From positions 45,501-109,500 of the forward strand of contig NZ_LR722663.1 in the NCBI RefSeq assembly GCF_902500225.1: a stretch of DNA of 64,000 bases. The letters are read 5' to 3'. This document shows, piece after piece, positions 57,091 to 64,000 of this stretch. Position 1 is the first letter of the stretch. Every line of letters starts with the position of its first letter. The DNA comes from Buttiauxella massiliensis (lineage in GTDB: Bacteria > Pseudomonadota > Gammaproteobacteria > Enterobacterales > Enterobacteriaceae). The notes beneath the pieces were generated by a model. That model was not told the DNA's origin and made no database searches. It was given only the letters and a program-made list of their open reading frames with translations. The position numbers and the translations under genes are program-made.

Positions 57091-58104
57091 ATGACACAGC
57101 CACTCGTTGGAAAACTGATTCTCATTGTTGAGGATGAGCCCGTTTTCCGCTCTTTACTGGAAAATTATCTCTCTTCCTTAGGTGCGGTCATTGCTGTTGC
57201 CGTTGATGGTATAGATGCTCTGGAAAAGATGACCAGTTTTGCGCCCGATCTGCTGATTTGCGATCTGGCTATGCCGCGCATGAATGGATTGAAGCTGGTA
57301 GAGCACTTGCGTAATGAAGGCATACAGACGCCAATCCTTGTGATCTCAGCCACCGAGAACATGTCAGATATCGCCAAAGCCTTACGCTTTGGGGTGCAGG
57401 ATGTTCTGCTCAAGCCAATTAAAGACCTCAATCGTCTGCGTGAAACAGTCTTCGCCTGCCTCTATCCCAACATGTTTAATTCGCGTGTTGAGGAAGAAGA
57501 ACGCCTATTTCAGGACTGGGATGCGCTAGTCAGCGACCCGCAGGCTGCATCTACGCTACTTCAAGAACTACAACCCCCGGTACAACAGGTGATTTCGCAT
57601 TGCCGGGTGAATTACCGCCAGTTAATTACTCATAATCAACCAGGACTTGTTCTGGATATTGCAGCTTTGTCAGAGAACGACCTGGCATTTTATTGCCTTG
57701 ATGTGACAAGAGCAGGGGATAATGGGGTGCTGGCGGCACTGTTATTACGAGCACTATTTAACGGGCTATTGCAGGAACAACTTTCCAAACAAAACCAACG
57801 TTTACCTGAGCTCGGTAATTTACTCAAACAAGTGAATCAATTATTACGTCAGGCCAATCTTACCGGGCAGTTTCCGCTGATGGTGGGTTATTACCATAGC
57901 GAACTCAAAAACCTCATTTTGGTCTCGGCGGGGCTAAATGCCACCTTAAATACCGGTGAGCATCAAATTCAGGTCAGCAATGGTGTGCCTTTGGGGACAC
58001 TGGGCAATACTTATCTCAATCAAATTAGCCAGCGTTGTGAGTCCTGGCAGTGTCAGGTATGGGGTACGGGCGGGAGATTACGCCTGATGTTGTCTGCGGA
58101 ATGA
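57091..58104 (+). CDS. rssB: RssB, adaptor that delivers RpoS to ClpXP
   Basis: RssB binds sigma-S and hands it to ClpXP during growth. The 337-residue protein has a receiver domain with phospho-acceptor Asp58 (LLICDLAMPRMNG), a linker with FNSRVEEEERLFQDW, and a degenerate PP2C-like C-terminal domain. The start at 57091, after GGGAG, gives MTQPLVGK as in E. coli and the same length; the longer open frame from 57043 is not used. Confidence 0.97.
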   Translation: MTQPLVGKLILIVEDEPVFRSLLENYLSSLGAVIAVAVDGIDALEKMTSFAPDLLICDLAMPRMNGLKLVEHLRNEGIQTPILVISATENMSDIAKALRFGVQDVLLKPIKDLNRLRETVFACLYPNMFNSRVEEEERLFQDWDALVSDPQAASTLLQELQPPVQQVISHCRVNYRQLITHNQPGLVLDIAALSENDLAFYCLDVTRAGDNGVLAALLLRALFNGLLQEQLSKQNQRLPELGNLLKQVNQLLRQANLTGQFPLMVGYYHSELKNLILVSAGLNATLNTGEHQIQVSNGVPLGTLGNTYLNQISQRCESWQCQVWGTGGRLRLMLSAE

Positions 58105-58236
58105 GCATCTGGATGGTTGAAATCATTTAGGTTTTCTCCCCTATCATTGCTGGTGGTAATATCGTATTCAACTCATTCGTATTTATCTTAAATTACCAAC
58201 GCAACGGGTAAACAGCCGTAGATCTCAATTTTAAGC

Positions 58237-58245
58237 TGATATACT
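58237..58245 (+). promoter_or_regulatory. Extended -10 promoter of galU
   Basis: TGATATACT has TG one base before TATACT, an extended -10 element; no good -35 box is visible. The start would lie near 58252, about 50 bases before galU. Confidence 0.5.
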
Positions 58246-58304
58246 CGAGACGTTTTTTTAATTGACTTGCAAGTGAAAACTTGAACAGTCCAGGAGATTT
58301 TTCA

Positions 58305-59213
58305 ATGGCTGCCATTAATTCTAAAGTAAGAAAAGCAGTAATCCCTGTCGCGGGATTGGGCACACGTATGTTACCGGCTACCAAGGCTATTCCAAAAGAG
58401 ATGTTGCCTTTAGTCGATAAACCGTTAATTCAGTATGTGGTCAATGAATGTATCGCAGCGGGCATTACTGAAATTGTGCTGGTGACTCACTCTTCGAAAA
58501 ACTCCATCGAAAACCATTTCGATACCAGCTTTGAACTTGAAGCCATGCTCGAAAAACGTGTTAAGCGCCAGTTGCTGGATGAAGTTCAGGCTATTTGCCC
58601 TCCGCATGTCACTATCATGCAGGTTCGTCAGGGCCTGGCTAAAGGCCTGGGGCACGCAGTGCTGTGCGCCCATCCGGTTGTCGGCGATGAGCCAGTAGCC
58701 GTTATTCTGCCAGATGTAATTCTTGATGAGTTCGAATCCGATCTTTCGCAGGATAACCTGGCCGAAATGATCAAACGTTTTGATACTACAGGCCATAGCC
58801 AAATCATGGTTGAGCCGGTAGAAGATGTTACCGCTTACGGTGTTGTTGACTGCAAAGGCGTTGAGTTAAACGAAGGTGACAGCGTGCCAATGGTCGGTAT
58901 TGTTGAGAAACCTAAAGCCAATGTTGCACCATCTAATCTTGCAGTTGTAGGCCGTTATGTTCTGACTGCTGATATTTGGCCGCTGTTGTCCAAAACACCT
59001 CCAGGTGCTGGTGATGAAATTCAGCTGACTGACTCCATTGCTATGTTGATGGAAAAACAGACTGTTGAAGCCTATCACATGAGAGGCGTGAGCCATGACT
59101 GTGGTAACAAACTCGGTTATATGCAGGCGTTTGTGGAGTACGGTATCCGTCACAGCACTTTGGGCGCAGATTTTAAAGCCTGGCTAGAAGAGACAGTTGG
59201 CGCGAAAAAGTAA
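58305..59213 (+). CDS. galU: UTP-glucose-1-phosphate uridylyltransferase
   Basis: GalU makes UDP-glucose for lipopolysaccharide, galactose metabolism and osmoprotection. The 302-residue protein has the nucleotidyltransferase signature [20 protein letters not shown] (about 16-35) and the conserved [16 protein letters not shown] near the end. AGGAG precedes ATG 58305; the open frame from 58281 adds eight residues absent from the family. ugd follows after 24 bases. Confidence 0.97.
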   Translation: MAAINSKVRKAVIPVAGLGTRMLPATKAIPKEMLPLVDKPLIQYVVNECIAAGITEIVLVTHSSKNSIENHFDTSFELEAMLEKRVKRQLLDEVQAICPPHVTIMQVRQGLAKGLGHAVLCAHPVVGDEPVAVILPDVILDEFESDLSQDNLAEMIKRFDTTGHSQIMVEPVEDVTAYGVVDCKGVELNEGDSVPMVGIVEKPKANVAPSNLAVVGRYVLTADIWPLLSKTPPGAGDEIQLTDSIAMLMEKQTVEAYHMRGVSHDCGNKLGYMQAFVEYGIRHSTLGADFKAWLEETVGAKK

Positions 59214-59237
59214 TTCATTTCAACGCAGGATAGAAAG

Positions 59238-60578
59238 ATGAAAGTTACTGTATTTGGTATCGGCTATGTTGGACTTGTTCAGGCAGCAGTGCTTGCGGAA
59301 GTTGGTCACGATGTAATGTGCATAGATGTCGATGCGAAGAAAGTCGAAAATCTGAAAAACGGCGTGATCCCAATTTTTGAACCCGGCTTAACGCCGCTGG
59401 TGAAGAAAAACTATGAAGAAGGCCGTTTACAGTTCAGCACCGATGCTGAATTGGGCGTCCATCATGGTGAAATGCAATTTATTGCCGTTGGAACTCCGCC
59501 GGATGAAGACGGTTCTGCTGACCTGAAATATGTCACCGCTGTTGCACGTACTATCGCGCAGCACATGACATCCCACAAAGTTGTGCTCGATAAATCTACC
59601 GTTCCTGTCGGAACAGCAGACAAAGTGCGCAACGTAATGGAAGAGACGCTGAAAGCCCGTGGCGTGGATATTCCATTTGATGTGGTTTCTAACCCTGAAT
59701 TCCTGAAGGAAGGTGCGGCAGTTTCTGACTGCATGCGCCCTGAGCGTATTGTTATCGGTACCGATAACGATGATGTGGTGGATTTGCTGCGTGAATTGTA
59801 CGAGCCGTTCAATCGCAACCACGATCGCATGATCCTGATGGATATCCGTAGTGCTGAGCTGACCAAGTACGCCGCGAACTGCATGCTGGCGACTAAAATT
59901 AGCTTTATGAACGAAATCTCCAACCTGGCAGAACGCTTGGGCGCAGATATCGAAAAAGTGCGTATGGGTATTGGTTCAGACTCCCGCATCGGCTACAGCT
60001 TTATTTACCCTGGCTGCGGTTATGGTGGCTCCTGCTTCCCTAAAGATGTGCAGGCTCTGATTCGTACCGCTCAGCAGATTGGCTACACGCCACGTATTCT
60101 GCAAGCGGTAGAAGAGGTCAACCATGACCAGAAGTTAAAACTCCCTGAGTTTATTACTCGTCATTTCGGTGAAGATCTGAAAGGTAAAACCTTCGCGCTG
60201 TGGGGACTTTCATTCAAACCGAATACCGACGATATGCGTGAAGCCTCTAGCCGCGTCCTGATGGAAGCGCTGTGGGAACGCGGTGCTCAGGTGCAGGCGT
60301 ATGACCCGGAAGCAATGGACGAAGCTCAGCGCATTTACGGACATCGCCCAGATCTGAAATTGATGGGAACTAAAGAAGCCGCATTACAAGATGCAGATGC
60401 TCTGGTTATTTGTACAGAGTGGCAAAGTTTCCGTGCACCTGATTTTGATGCAATCAAGAAATCCCTAAAGCAACCAGTTATCTTTGACGGCCGTAACCTG
60501 TATGATCCTGAGAGACTTAACAAACGCGGCTTTGTCTATTATGCAATCGGCCGCGGAGCGTCCATCAATATTGCGTAA
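59238..60578 (+). CDS. ugd: UDP-glucose 6-dehydrogenase
   Basis: Ugd oxidises UDP-glucose to UDP-glucuronate with two NAD+. The 446-residue protein has the Rossmann motif FGIGYVG (6-12), the middle-domain SNPEFLKEG and the catalytic Cys near residue 266 in YGGSCFPKD. It is of the longer TuaD/RkpK type, unlike the 388-residue E. coli Ugd near the wza/his region, so the genome may hold both. It uses the product of galU just upstream and feeds uge just downstream. Confidence 0.93.
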   Translation: MKVTVFGIGYVGLVQAAVLAEVGHDVMCIDVDAKKVENLKNGVIPIFEPGLTPLVKKNYEEGRLQFSTDAELGVHHGEMQFIAVGTPPDEDGSADLKYVTAVARTIAQHMTSHKVVLDKSTVPVGTADKVRNVMEETLKARGVDIPFDVVSNPEFLKEGAAVSDCMRPERIVIGTDNDDVVDLLRELYEPFNRNHDRMILMDIRSAELTKYAANCMLATKISFMNEISNLAERLGADIEKVRMGIGSDSRIGYSFIYPGCGYGGSCFPKDVQALIRTAQQIGYTPRILQAVEEVNHDQKLKLPEFITRHFGEDLKGKTFALWGLSFKPNTDDMREASSRVLMEALWERGAQVQAYDPEAMDEAQRIYGHRPDLKLMGTKEAALQDADALVICTEWQSFRAPDFDAIKKSLKQPVIFDGRNLYDPERLNKRGFVYYAIGRGASINIA

Positions 60579-60705
60579 TATATCCTAAATAATTCAAGCT
60601 GCATCGCGGCGGCAATTGAACACATCCCGATGAACTTACATCAGTAGGTGATTCGGGTATGTTTACGAAGCCAACAAAGATGTAGTTTGAAGTATGACGG
60701 GTATA
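60579..60705. repeat. ERIC element between ugd and uge
   Basis: Exactly 127 bases, the canonical ERIC length. TATATCC at the left end pairs with GGGTATA at the right, TTCAA with TTGAA, and the centre has the ERIC turn (CTTACATCAGTAGG). It begins at the last base of the ugd stop region and ends four bases before the uge ribosome-binding site. Confidence 0.92.
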
Positions 60706-60717
60706 AATGAGGATTAT

Positions 60718-61728
60718 ATGAAATTTTTGGTTACCGGCAGTGCAGGCTTTATTGGATTTCATGTCAGTGAACGTTTGCTGGCAGCCGGTCACCAGGTTAT
60801 CGGTATCGATAACCTGAATGACTATTACGATGTCAATCTTAAGCAAGCTCGCCTTGATCTCCTCGCACCACATTCTTCATTCCGTTTCGATAAAATTGAC
60901 CTTGCCGATCGTAATGCCATGGCAGAATTATTTGCCAAAGAGAAATTTGATCGTGTGATTCATCTTGCTGCACAAGCAGGTGTACGTTATTCCATCGATA
61001 ACCCTCACGCCTATGCTGATTCAAACCTTGTGGGGCATTTAAATGTTCTTGAAGGTTGTCGCCATAATAAAGTGGGGCATCTGTTATATGCTTCGTCCAG
61101 TTCGGTATATGGGCTAAATCGCAAACTTCCGTTCTCAACTGATGACACTGTCGATCATCCAATATCATTATATGCGGCAACCAAAAAAGCTAACGAGTTG
61201 ATGTCGCATACGTACTCGCACTTATATGGGTTACCGACGACCGGGTTACGCTTTTTCACCGTTTATGGTCCATGGGGCCGCCCGGATATGGCGTTATTTA
61301 AATTTACTCGTGCGATTGTCGAAGGAAAGAGTATCGACGTTTATAATCATGGGCAAATGCGTCGTGACTTCACTTATATTGATGATATTGCTGAGGCAAT
61401 CGTTCGTTTGCAGGATGTCATTCCGCAAGCCGATGCCACGTGGACAGTAGAGGAAGGAACTCCGGCGACAAGCTCAGCACCTTATCGAGTTTATAATATC
61501 GGGAACAGTAATCCGGTTACGTTGATGGATTATATTACTGCCCTTGAAACCTCTTTAGGTAAGGTTGCCCAGAAGCATATGATGCCTATGCAGCCAGGTG
61601 ACGTTCTGGAGACGAGTGCGGACACGAAGGCGTTGTATGATGTCATTGGTTTTAAACCACAGACATCGGTTCAGGATGGCGTACAGCGCTTCGTAGACTG
61701 GTATAAGGCATTCTATAAAGTCAGCTAA
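60718..61728 (+). CDS. uge: UDP-glucuronate/galacturonate 4-epimerase
   Basis: The 336-residue short-chain epimerase interconverts UDP-glucuronate and UDP-galacturonate, precursors of capsule and LPS core. It has GSAGFIG (7-13), the catalytic SSSSVYG and Tyr-x3-Lys (YAATKK), and resembles Klebsiella Uge from end to end. ATG 60718 follows GAGG; the in-frame ATG at 60694 lies inside the ERIC element and is not used. Confidence 0.9.
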   Translation: MKFLVTGSAGFIGFHVSERLLAAGHQVIGIDNLNDYYDVNLKQARLDLLAPHSSFRFDKIDLADRNAMAELFAKEKFDRVIHLAAQAGVRYSIDNPHAYADSNLVGHLNVLEGCRHNKVGHLLYASSSSVYGLNRKLPFSTDDTVDHPISLYAATKKANELMSHTYSHLYGLPTTGLRFFTVYGPWGRPDMALFKFTRAIVEGKSIDVYNHGQMRRDFTYIDDIAEAIVRLQDVIPQADATWTVEEGTPATSSAPYRVYNIGNSNPVTLMDYITALETSLGKVAQKHMMPMQPGDVLETSADTKALYDVIGFKPQTSVQDGVQRFVDWYKAFYKVS

Positions 61729-61760
61729 TGCTGAGAATGCTGAGAGGTTAAAAGAAAAAA

Positions 61761-61782
61761 GGAAGCCTGGCTTCCTTTTTTT
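61761..61782 (+). terminator. Terminator of the galU-ugd-uge run
   Basis: GGAAGC and GCTTCC pair around CTG, followed by seven T; A bases on the left extend the stem. Confidence 0.88.
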
Positions 61783-61834
61783 ATGAGCACTATTTGTAGT
61801 AACAAAGATTCTGCTAATGATGCGCTCAAAATAA

Positions 61835-61856
61835 AAATCCCGCCGAAGCGGGATTT
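61835..61856 (-). terminator. Terminator of hns
   Basis: AAATCCCGC and GCGGGATTT pair around a CGAA tetraloop; on the minus strand the U run comes from the A run at 61833-61837. hns ends 24 bases before it. Confidence 0.82.
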
Positions 61857-61880
61857 AATAAGCAGCACTAAAAGCGAAAA

Positions 61881-62291
61881 TTAGGCGATCAGGAAGTCTT
61901 CCAGTTTCTTGCCTTGCTCTTCCATTGCTTTTTTGATTACAGCTGGAGTACGGCCTTGGCCAGTCCAGGTTTTGCTTTCGCCGTTTTCGTCGATGTACTG
62001 ATATTTAGCTGGACGTGCAGCGCGTTTAGCTTTGCCTGTAGTTTTAACAGCAGCCATGCTATTCAGTAATTCATTAGGATCAATACCGTCAGCAATTAGC
62101 ATTTCACGGTATTGTTGCAGTTTACGAGTACGCTCTTCAATTTCTGCTGCAGCAGCGTTATCTTCTTCACGGCGTTCGTTAACAACAACTTCTAATTTTT
62201 CCAGCATTTCTTCCAGCGTTTCCAGGGTACATTCTCTGGCTTGTGCACGAAGAGTACGGATGTTGTTCAGAATTTTAAGTGCTTCGCTCAT
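61881..62291 (-). CDS. hns: Nucleoid-associated protein H-NS
   Basis: H-NS coats and silences AT-rich, often horizontally acquired DNA. The 136-residue protein has the N-terminal oligomerisation helices (about 1-80, nearly identical to E. coli up to residue 45), a linker, and the DNA-binding domain with the AT-hook-like motif [12 protein letters not shown]. It is one residue shorter than the E. coli protein and ends DFLIA. It is divergent from tdk. Confidence 0.98.
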   Translation of the reverse strand: MSEALKILNNIRTLRAQARECTLETLEEMLEKLEVVVNERREEDNAAAAEIEERTRKLQQYREMLIADGIDPNELLNSMAAVKTTGKAKRAARPAKYQYIDENGESKTWTGQGRTPAVIKKAMEEQGKKLEDFLIA

Positions 62292-62360
62292 TTTAGTAAT
62301 CTCAAACTTATATTGATGGTTGGCTTGTTGGGCTAATAATAGAGGCTTAAATTAAGTTCT

Positions 62361-62388
62361 GCAATAGGAAGTAATGTAAGGAATTCAA
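62361..62388 (-). promoter_or_regulatory. Putative hns promoter
   Basis: On the minus strand TTGAAT (62388-62383) and TATTGC (62366-62361) are 16 bases apart, leaving a leader of about 60 bases. The sequence around it resembles the E. coli hns promoter as I remember it. Confidence 0.45.
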
Positions 62389-62486
62389 AATTCCATAATA
62401 TTTTGTCGATTTATAAAATGGTATTAACTTAAATTTTGGCTTGCATCTAAGGTAAACAAAACGTGGGGAACTCACTTTTTCTACAA

Positions 62487-62509
62487 CAACCCTGATAGTT
62501 TCAGGGTTG
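62487..62509. promoter_or_regulatory. Inverted repeat in the hns-tdk gap
   Basis: CAACCCTGA and TCAGGGTTG are perfect 9-base arms around TAGTT. No T run follows, so it is unlikely to be a terminator; it could be an operator or an RNA stem. Confidence 0.4.
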
Positions 62510-62793
62510 CCGAAGTAGTAAATTGAGACATAAACGCATTAATGGTGAAATATCAACCTTTGGTATTATTGCCTGTAATGGTGGGTATTTTTAATAGATA
62601 GTTATTATTAGTGATCCAATAGATTTCAGGGAATACCAGAAAAAACACTGAAAACTCCGTAAGTTAAGTGCAACGTGATGAACATCAAACATCCGCCGAT
62701 TTCAGGCATTCCACGCTATGGTTTATATATCTCTCTAACAATCTATGAATTCTTCCTGGAGTCATAAGGTAAAAGCAACTCCCTAACGGCTTA

Positions 62794-62802
62794 TGATATA
62801 AT
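62794..62802 (+). promoter_or_regulatory. Extended -10 promoter of tdk
   Basis: TGATATAAT is a consensus TATAAT with TGn in front; the -35 region is poor. The leader to tdk is about 35 bases. Confidence 0.55.
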
Positions 62803-62846
62803 CCTGTGTTAATAATATTTACATTTTAACTCAGGCTAGCTGACCA

Positions 62847-63458
62847 ATGGCACAACTTTACTTTTACTATTCCGCAATGAACGCGGGTAAATCTACGGCA
62901 TTACTGCAATCGTCATACAACTATCAAGAGCGCGGAATGCGTACATTGGTGTATACCGCAGAAATTGACAATCGGTTTGGTTCTGGAAAGGTGAGTTCGC
63001 GTATTGGATTATCGTCGCCCGCAAAGCTTTACAATGACTCAACCCAATTATTCAATGAAATACGTGAAGAGCATCAGCGGGACTCTGTGCATTGCGTACT
63101 GGTAGATGAATGCCAGTTCCTGACACGCGATCAAGTTCTGGCGTTATCAGACGTCGTGGATGAATTAGATATTCCCGTATTATGTTATGGCCTACGCACT
63201 GATTTTCAGGGCGAGTTATTTGGCGGAAGCCAATATTTATTAGCGTGGTCAGACAAACTCGTGGAATTAAAAACTATCTGTTTTTGTGGACGTAAAGCCA
63301 GCATGGTTTTGCGCCTCGACCAGGAAGGTCGTCCGTATAACCAGGGAGAACAGGTTGTGATTGGTGGGAACGAGCGCTATGTGTCTGTTTGCCGTAAACA
63401 CTATAAAGAAGCGCTGCAAACAGGCTCTCTGGAAGGCATTCAGAGCGAATTAAATTAA
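62847..63458 (+). CDS. tdk: Thymidine kinase
   Basis: Tdk salvages thymidine to dTMP. The 203-residue type II kinase has the P-loop SAMNAGKST (9-17), the Walker B-like VLVDECQFL (about 86-94), the lasso region and zinc-binding cysteines CFCGRKA and CRKHY. Length matches E. coli Tdk (205) within two residues. Divergent from hns and convergent with adhE, as in E. coli. Confidence 0.97.
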   Translation: MAQLYFYYSAMNAGKSTALLQSSYNYQERGMRTLVYTAEIDNRFGSGKVSSRIGLSSPAKLYNDSTQLFNEIREEHQRDSVHCVLVDECQFLTRDQVLALSDVVDELDIPVLCYGLRTDFQGELFGGSQYLLAWSDKLVELKTICFCGRKASMVLRLDQEGRPYNQGEQVVIGGNERYVSVCRKHYKEALQTGSLEGIQSELN

Positions 63459-63532
63459 ATAGGAAGGCAGAGGGGTGCCTTTCTCAATCATCGTCGTGAG
63501 AGGCTTTGTGCGGGTTTTTAGAAAACAGAAAC

Positions 63533-63558
63533 AAAAAACCCGCCGAAGCGGGTTTTTT
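63533..63558. terminator. Bidirectional terminator between tdk and adhE
   Basis: AAAAAACCCGC and GCGGGTTTTTT pair around CGAA. It lies 14 bases past the adhE stop and 74 bases past tdk, and works in both directions. Confidence 0.88.
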
Positions 63559-63572
63559 ATTAGGCTTTACAA

Positions 63573-64000
63573 TTAAGCGGTTTTCTTCGCTTTCTTGTCA
63601 GCTTTAGCGGCAGGAGCTACTGTTTTAGCCTGTGCTGCTTCGTTGCCTTCTTCGGAGAATTCACGACCGTAGAAGGTATCCATCAGAATTTGTTTCAGTT
63701 CAGAGATCAGTGGGTAACGTGGGTTAGCACCGGTACACTGGTCATCGAACGCATCTTCAGACAATTTGTCAACGTGAGCCAGGAAGTCAGCTTCCTGAAC
63801 GCCAGCTTCGCGGATGGACTTAGGAATACCCAGTTCAGCCTTGATGCTATCCAACCATGCCAGCAGTTTCTCGATCTTAGCAGCAGTACGGTCGCCCGGT
63901 GCGCTCAGACCCAGATGGTCTGCGATTTCAGCATAACGACGACGCGCTTGTGGGCGGTCATACTGGCTGAATGCAGTCTGTTTAGTTGGGTTGTCGTTCG
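63573..64000 (-). CDS. adhE: Bifunctional aldehyde-alcohol dehydrogenase AdhE, C-terminal part
   Basis: The frame runs to the window edge, so only the last 141 residues are seen, starting NDNPTKQTAFSQYDRPQARRRYAEIADHLG. This is the end of the iron-dependent alcohol dehydrogenase half of AdhE, which reduces acetyl-CoA to ethanol during fermentation. The conserved DDQCTGANPRYPLISELKQIL is present; the tail after it (EEGNEAAQAKTVAPAAKADKKAKKTA) is Lys/Ala-rich and variable in the family. Confidence 0.95.
   Translation of the reverse strand, partial: NDNPTKQTAFSQYDRPQARRRYAEIADHLGLSAPGDRTAAKIEKLLAWLDSIKAELGIPKSIREAGVQEADFLAHVDKLSEDAFDDQCTGANPRYPLISELKQILMDTFYGREFSEEGNEAAQAKTVAPAAKADKKAKKTA

Larger units (their letters stand above)
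62292..62846. other. Divergent hns-tdk control region
   Basis: 555 bases of AT-rich DNA without a supportable gene. I see a probable hns promoter (62361-62388), a perfect 9-base inverted repeat (62487-62509) and an extended -10 element for tdk (62794-62802). The rest shows no clear structure. Confidence 0.6.

Overview
The window is chromosomal DNA from a member of the Enterobacteriaceae. From about 10.7 kb to the right end it follows the Escherichia/Klebsiella backbone in a single order: ychF, pth, ychH, dauA, prs, ispE, lolB, hemA, prfA, prmC, sirB2, sirB1, kdsA, chaABC, ychN, ychO, narLXK, narGHJI, two tRNA-Tyr genes, purU, ychJ, rssA, rssB, galU, hns, tdk and adhE. A nitrate-assimilation cluster (nasR-nasFEDCBA) lies between ychN and ychO, as in Klebsiella. 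ERIC and REP repeats, and a uge homologue, fit the same family. The genus cannot be settled from this sequence alone; Klebsiella, Kluyvera and Buttiauxella are the relatives considered.

Left part (1-10.5 kb) is accessory. It holds the end of a MetE-core methyltransferase, an NTF2-like protein diverging from a LysR regulator, an extra S-adenosylmethionine synthetase followed on the same strand by the order cfa then metK (cfa upstream), an AraC regulator diverging from cfa, a MaeA-type malic enzyme, an L,D-transpeptidase and an unrecognised four-helix membrane protein. Three of the enzymes make methionine, make SAM and use SAM, so they may form a functional neighbourhood, although they are not one operon.

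Middle part (10.7-26.7 kb) is conserved housekeeping: translation (pth, prfA, prmC, ychF), PRPP, isoprenoid, haem and KDO synthesis, lipoprotein sorting, and cation/proton exchange.

Nitrogen part (26.7-53.8 kb). The nas operon imports nitrate by an ABC transporter (NasFED) and reduces it through NasA and a very large NasC-NasB-NirD fusion. Its control region is unusually readable: a near-perfect sigma-54 promoter, a two-hairpin ANTAR leader and an intrinsic terminator that competes with the second hairpin. An ERIC element lies between this promoter and two NtrC-like sites. Downstream come the invasin-like ychO, the nitrate sensor pair narX-narL, the nitrate porter narK and the respiratory nitrate reductase narGHJI. 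narK and narG keep consensus FNR sites. Between narK and narG sits a yihL-yihM-yihN-like trio (GntR regulator, TIM-barrel isomerase, MFS transporter).

Right part (53.8-64 kb) has an inverted REP pair, a 174-bp tandem repeat carrying a tRNA-Tyr 3' fragment, tyrT-tyrV, purU, ychJ, the RpoS adaptor rssB with rssA, a galU-ugd-uge run for UDP-glucose, UDP-glucuronate and UDP-galacturonate, then hns, tdk and the 3' end of adhE.
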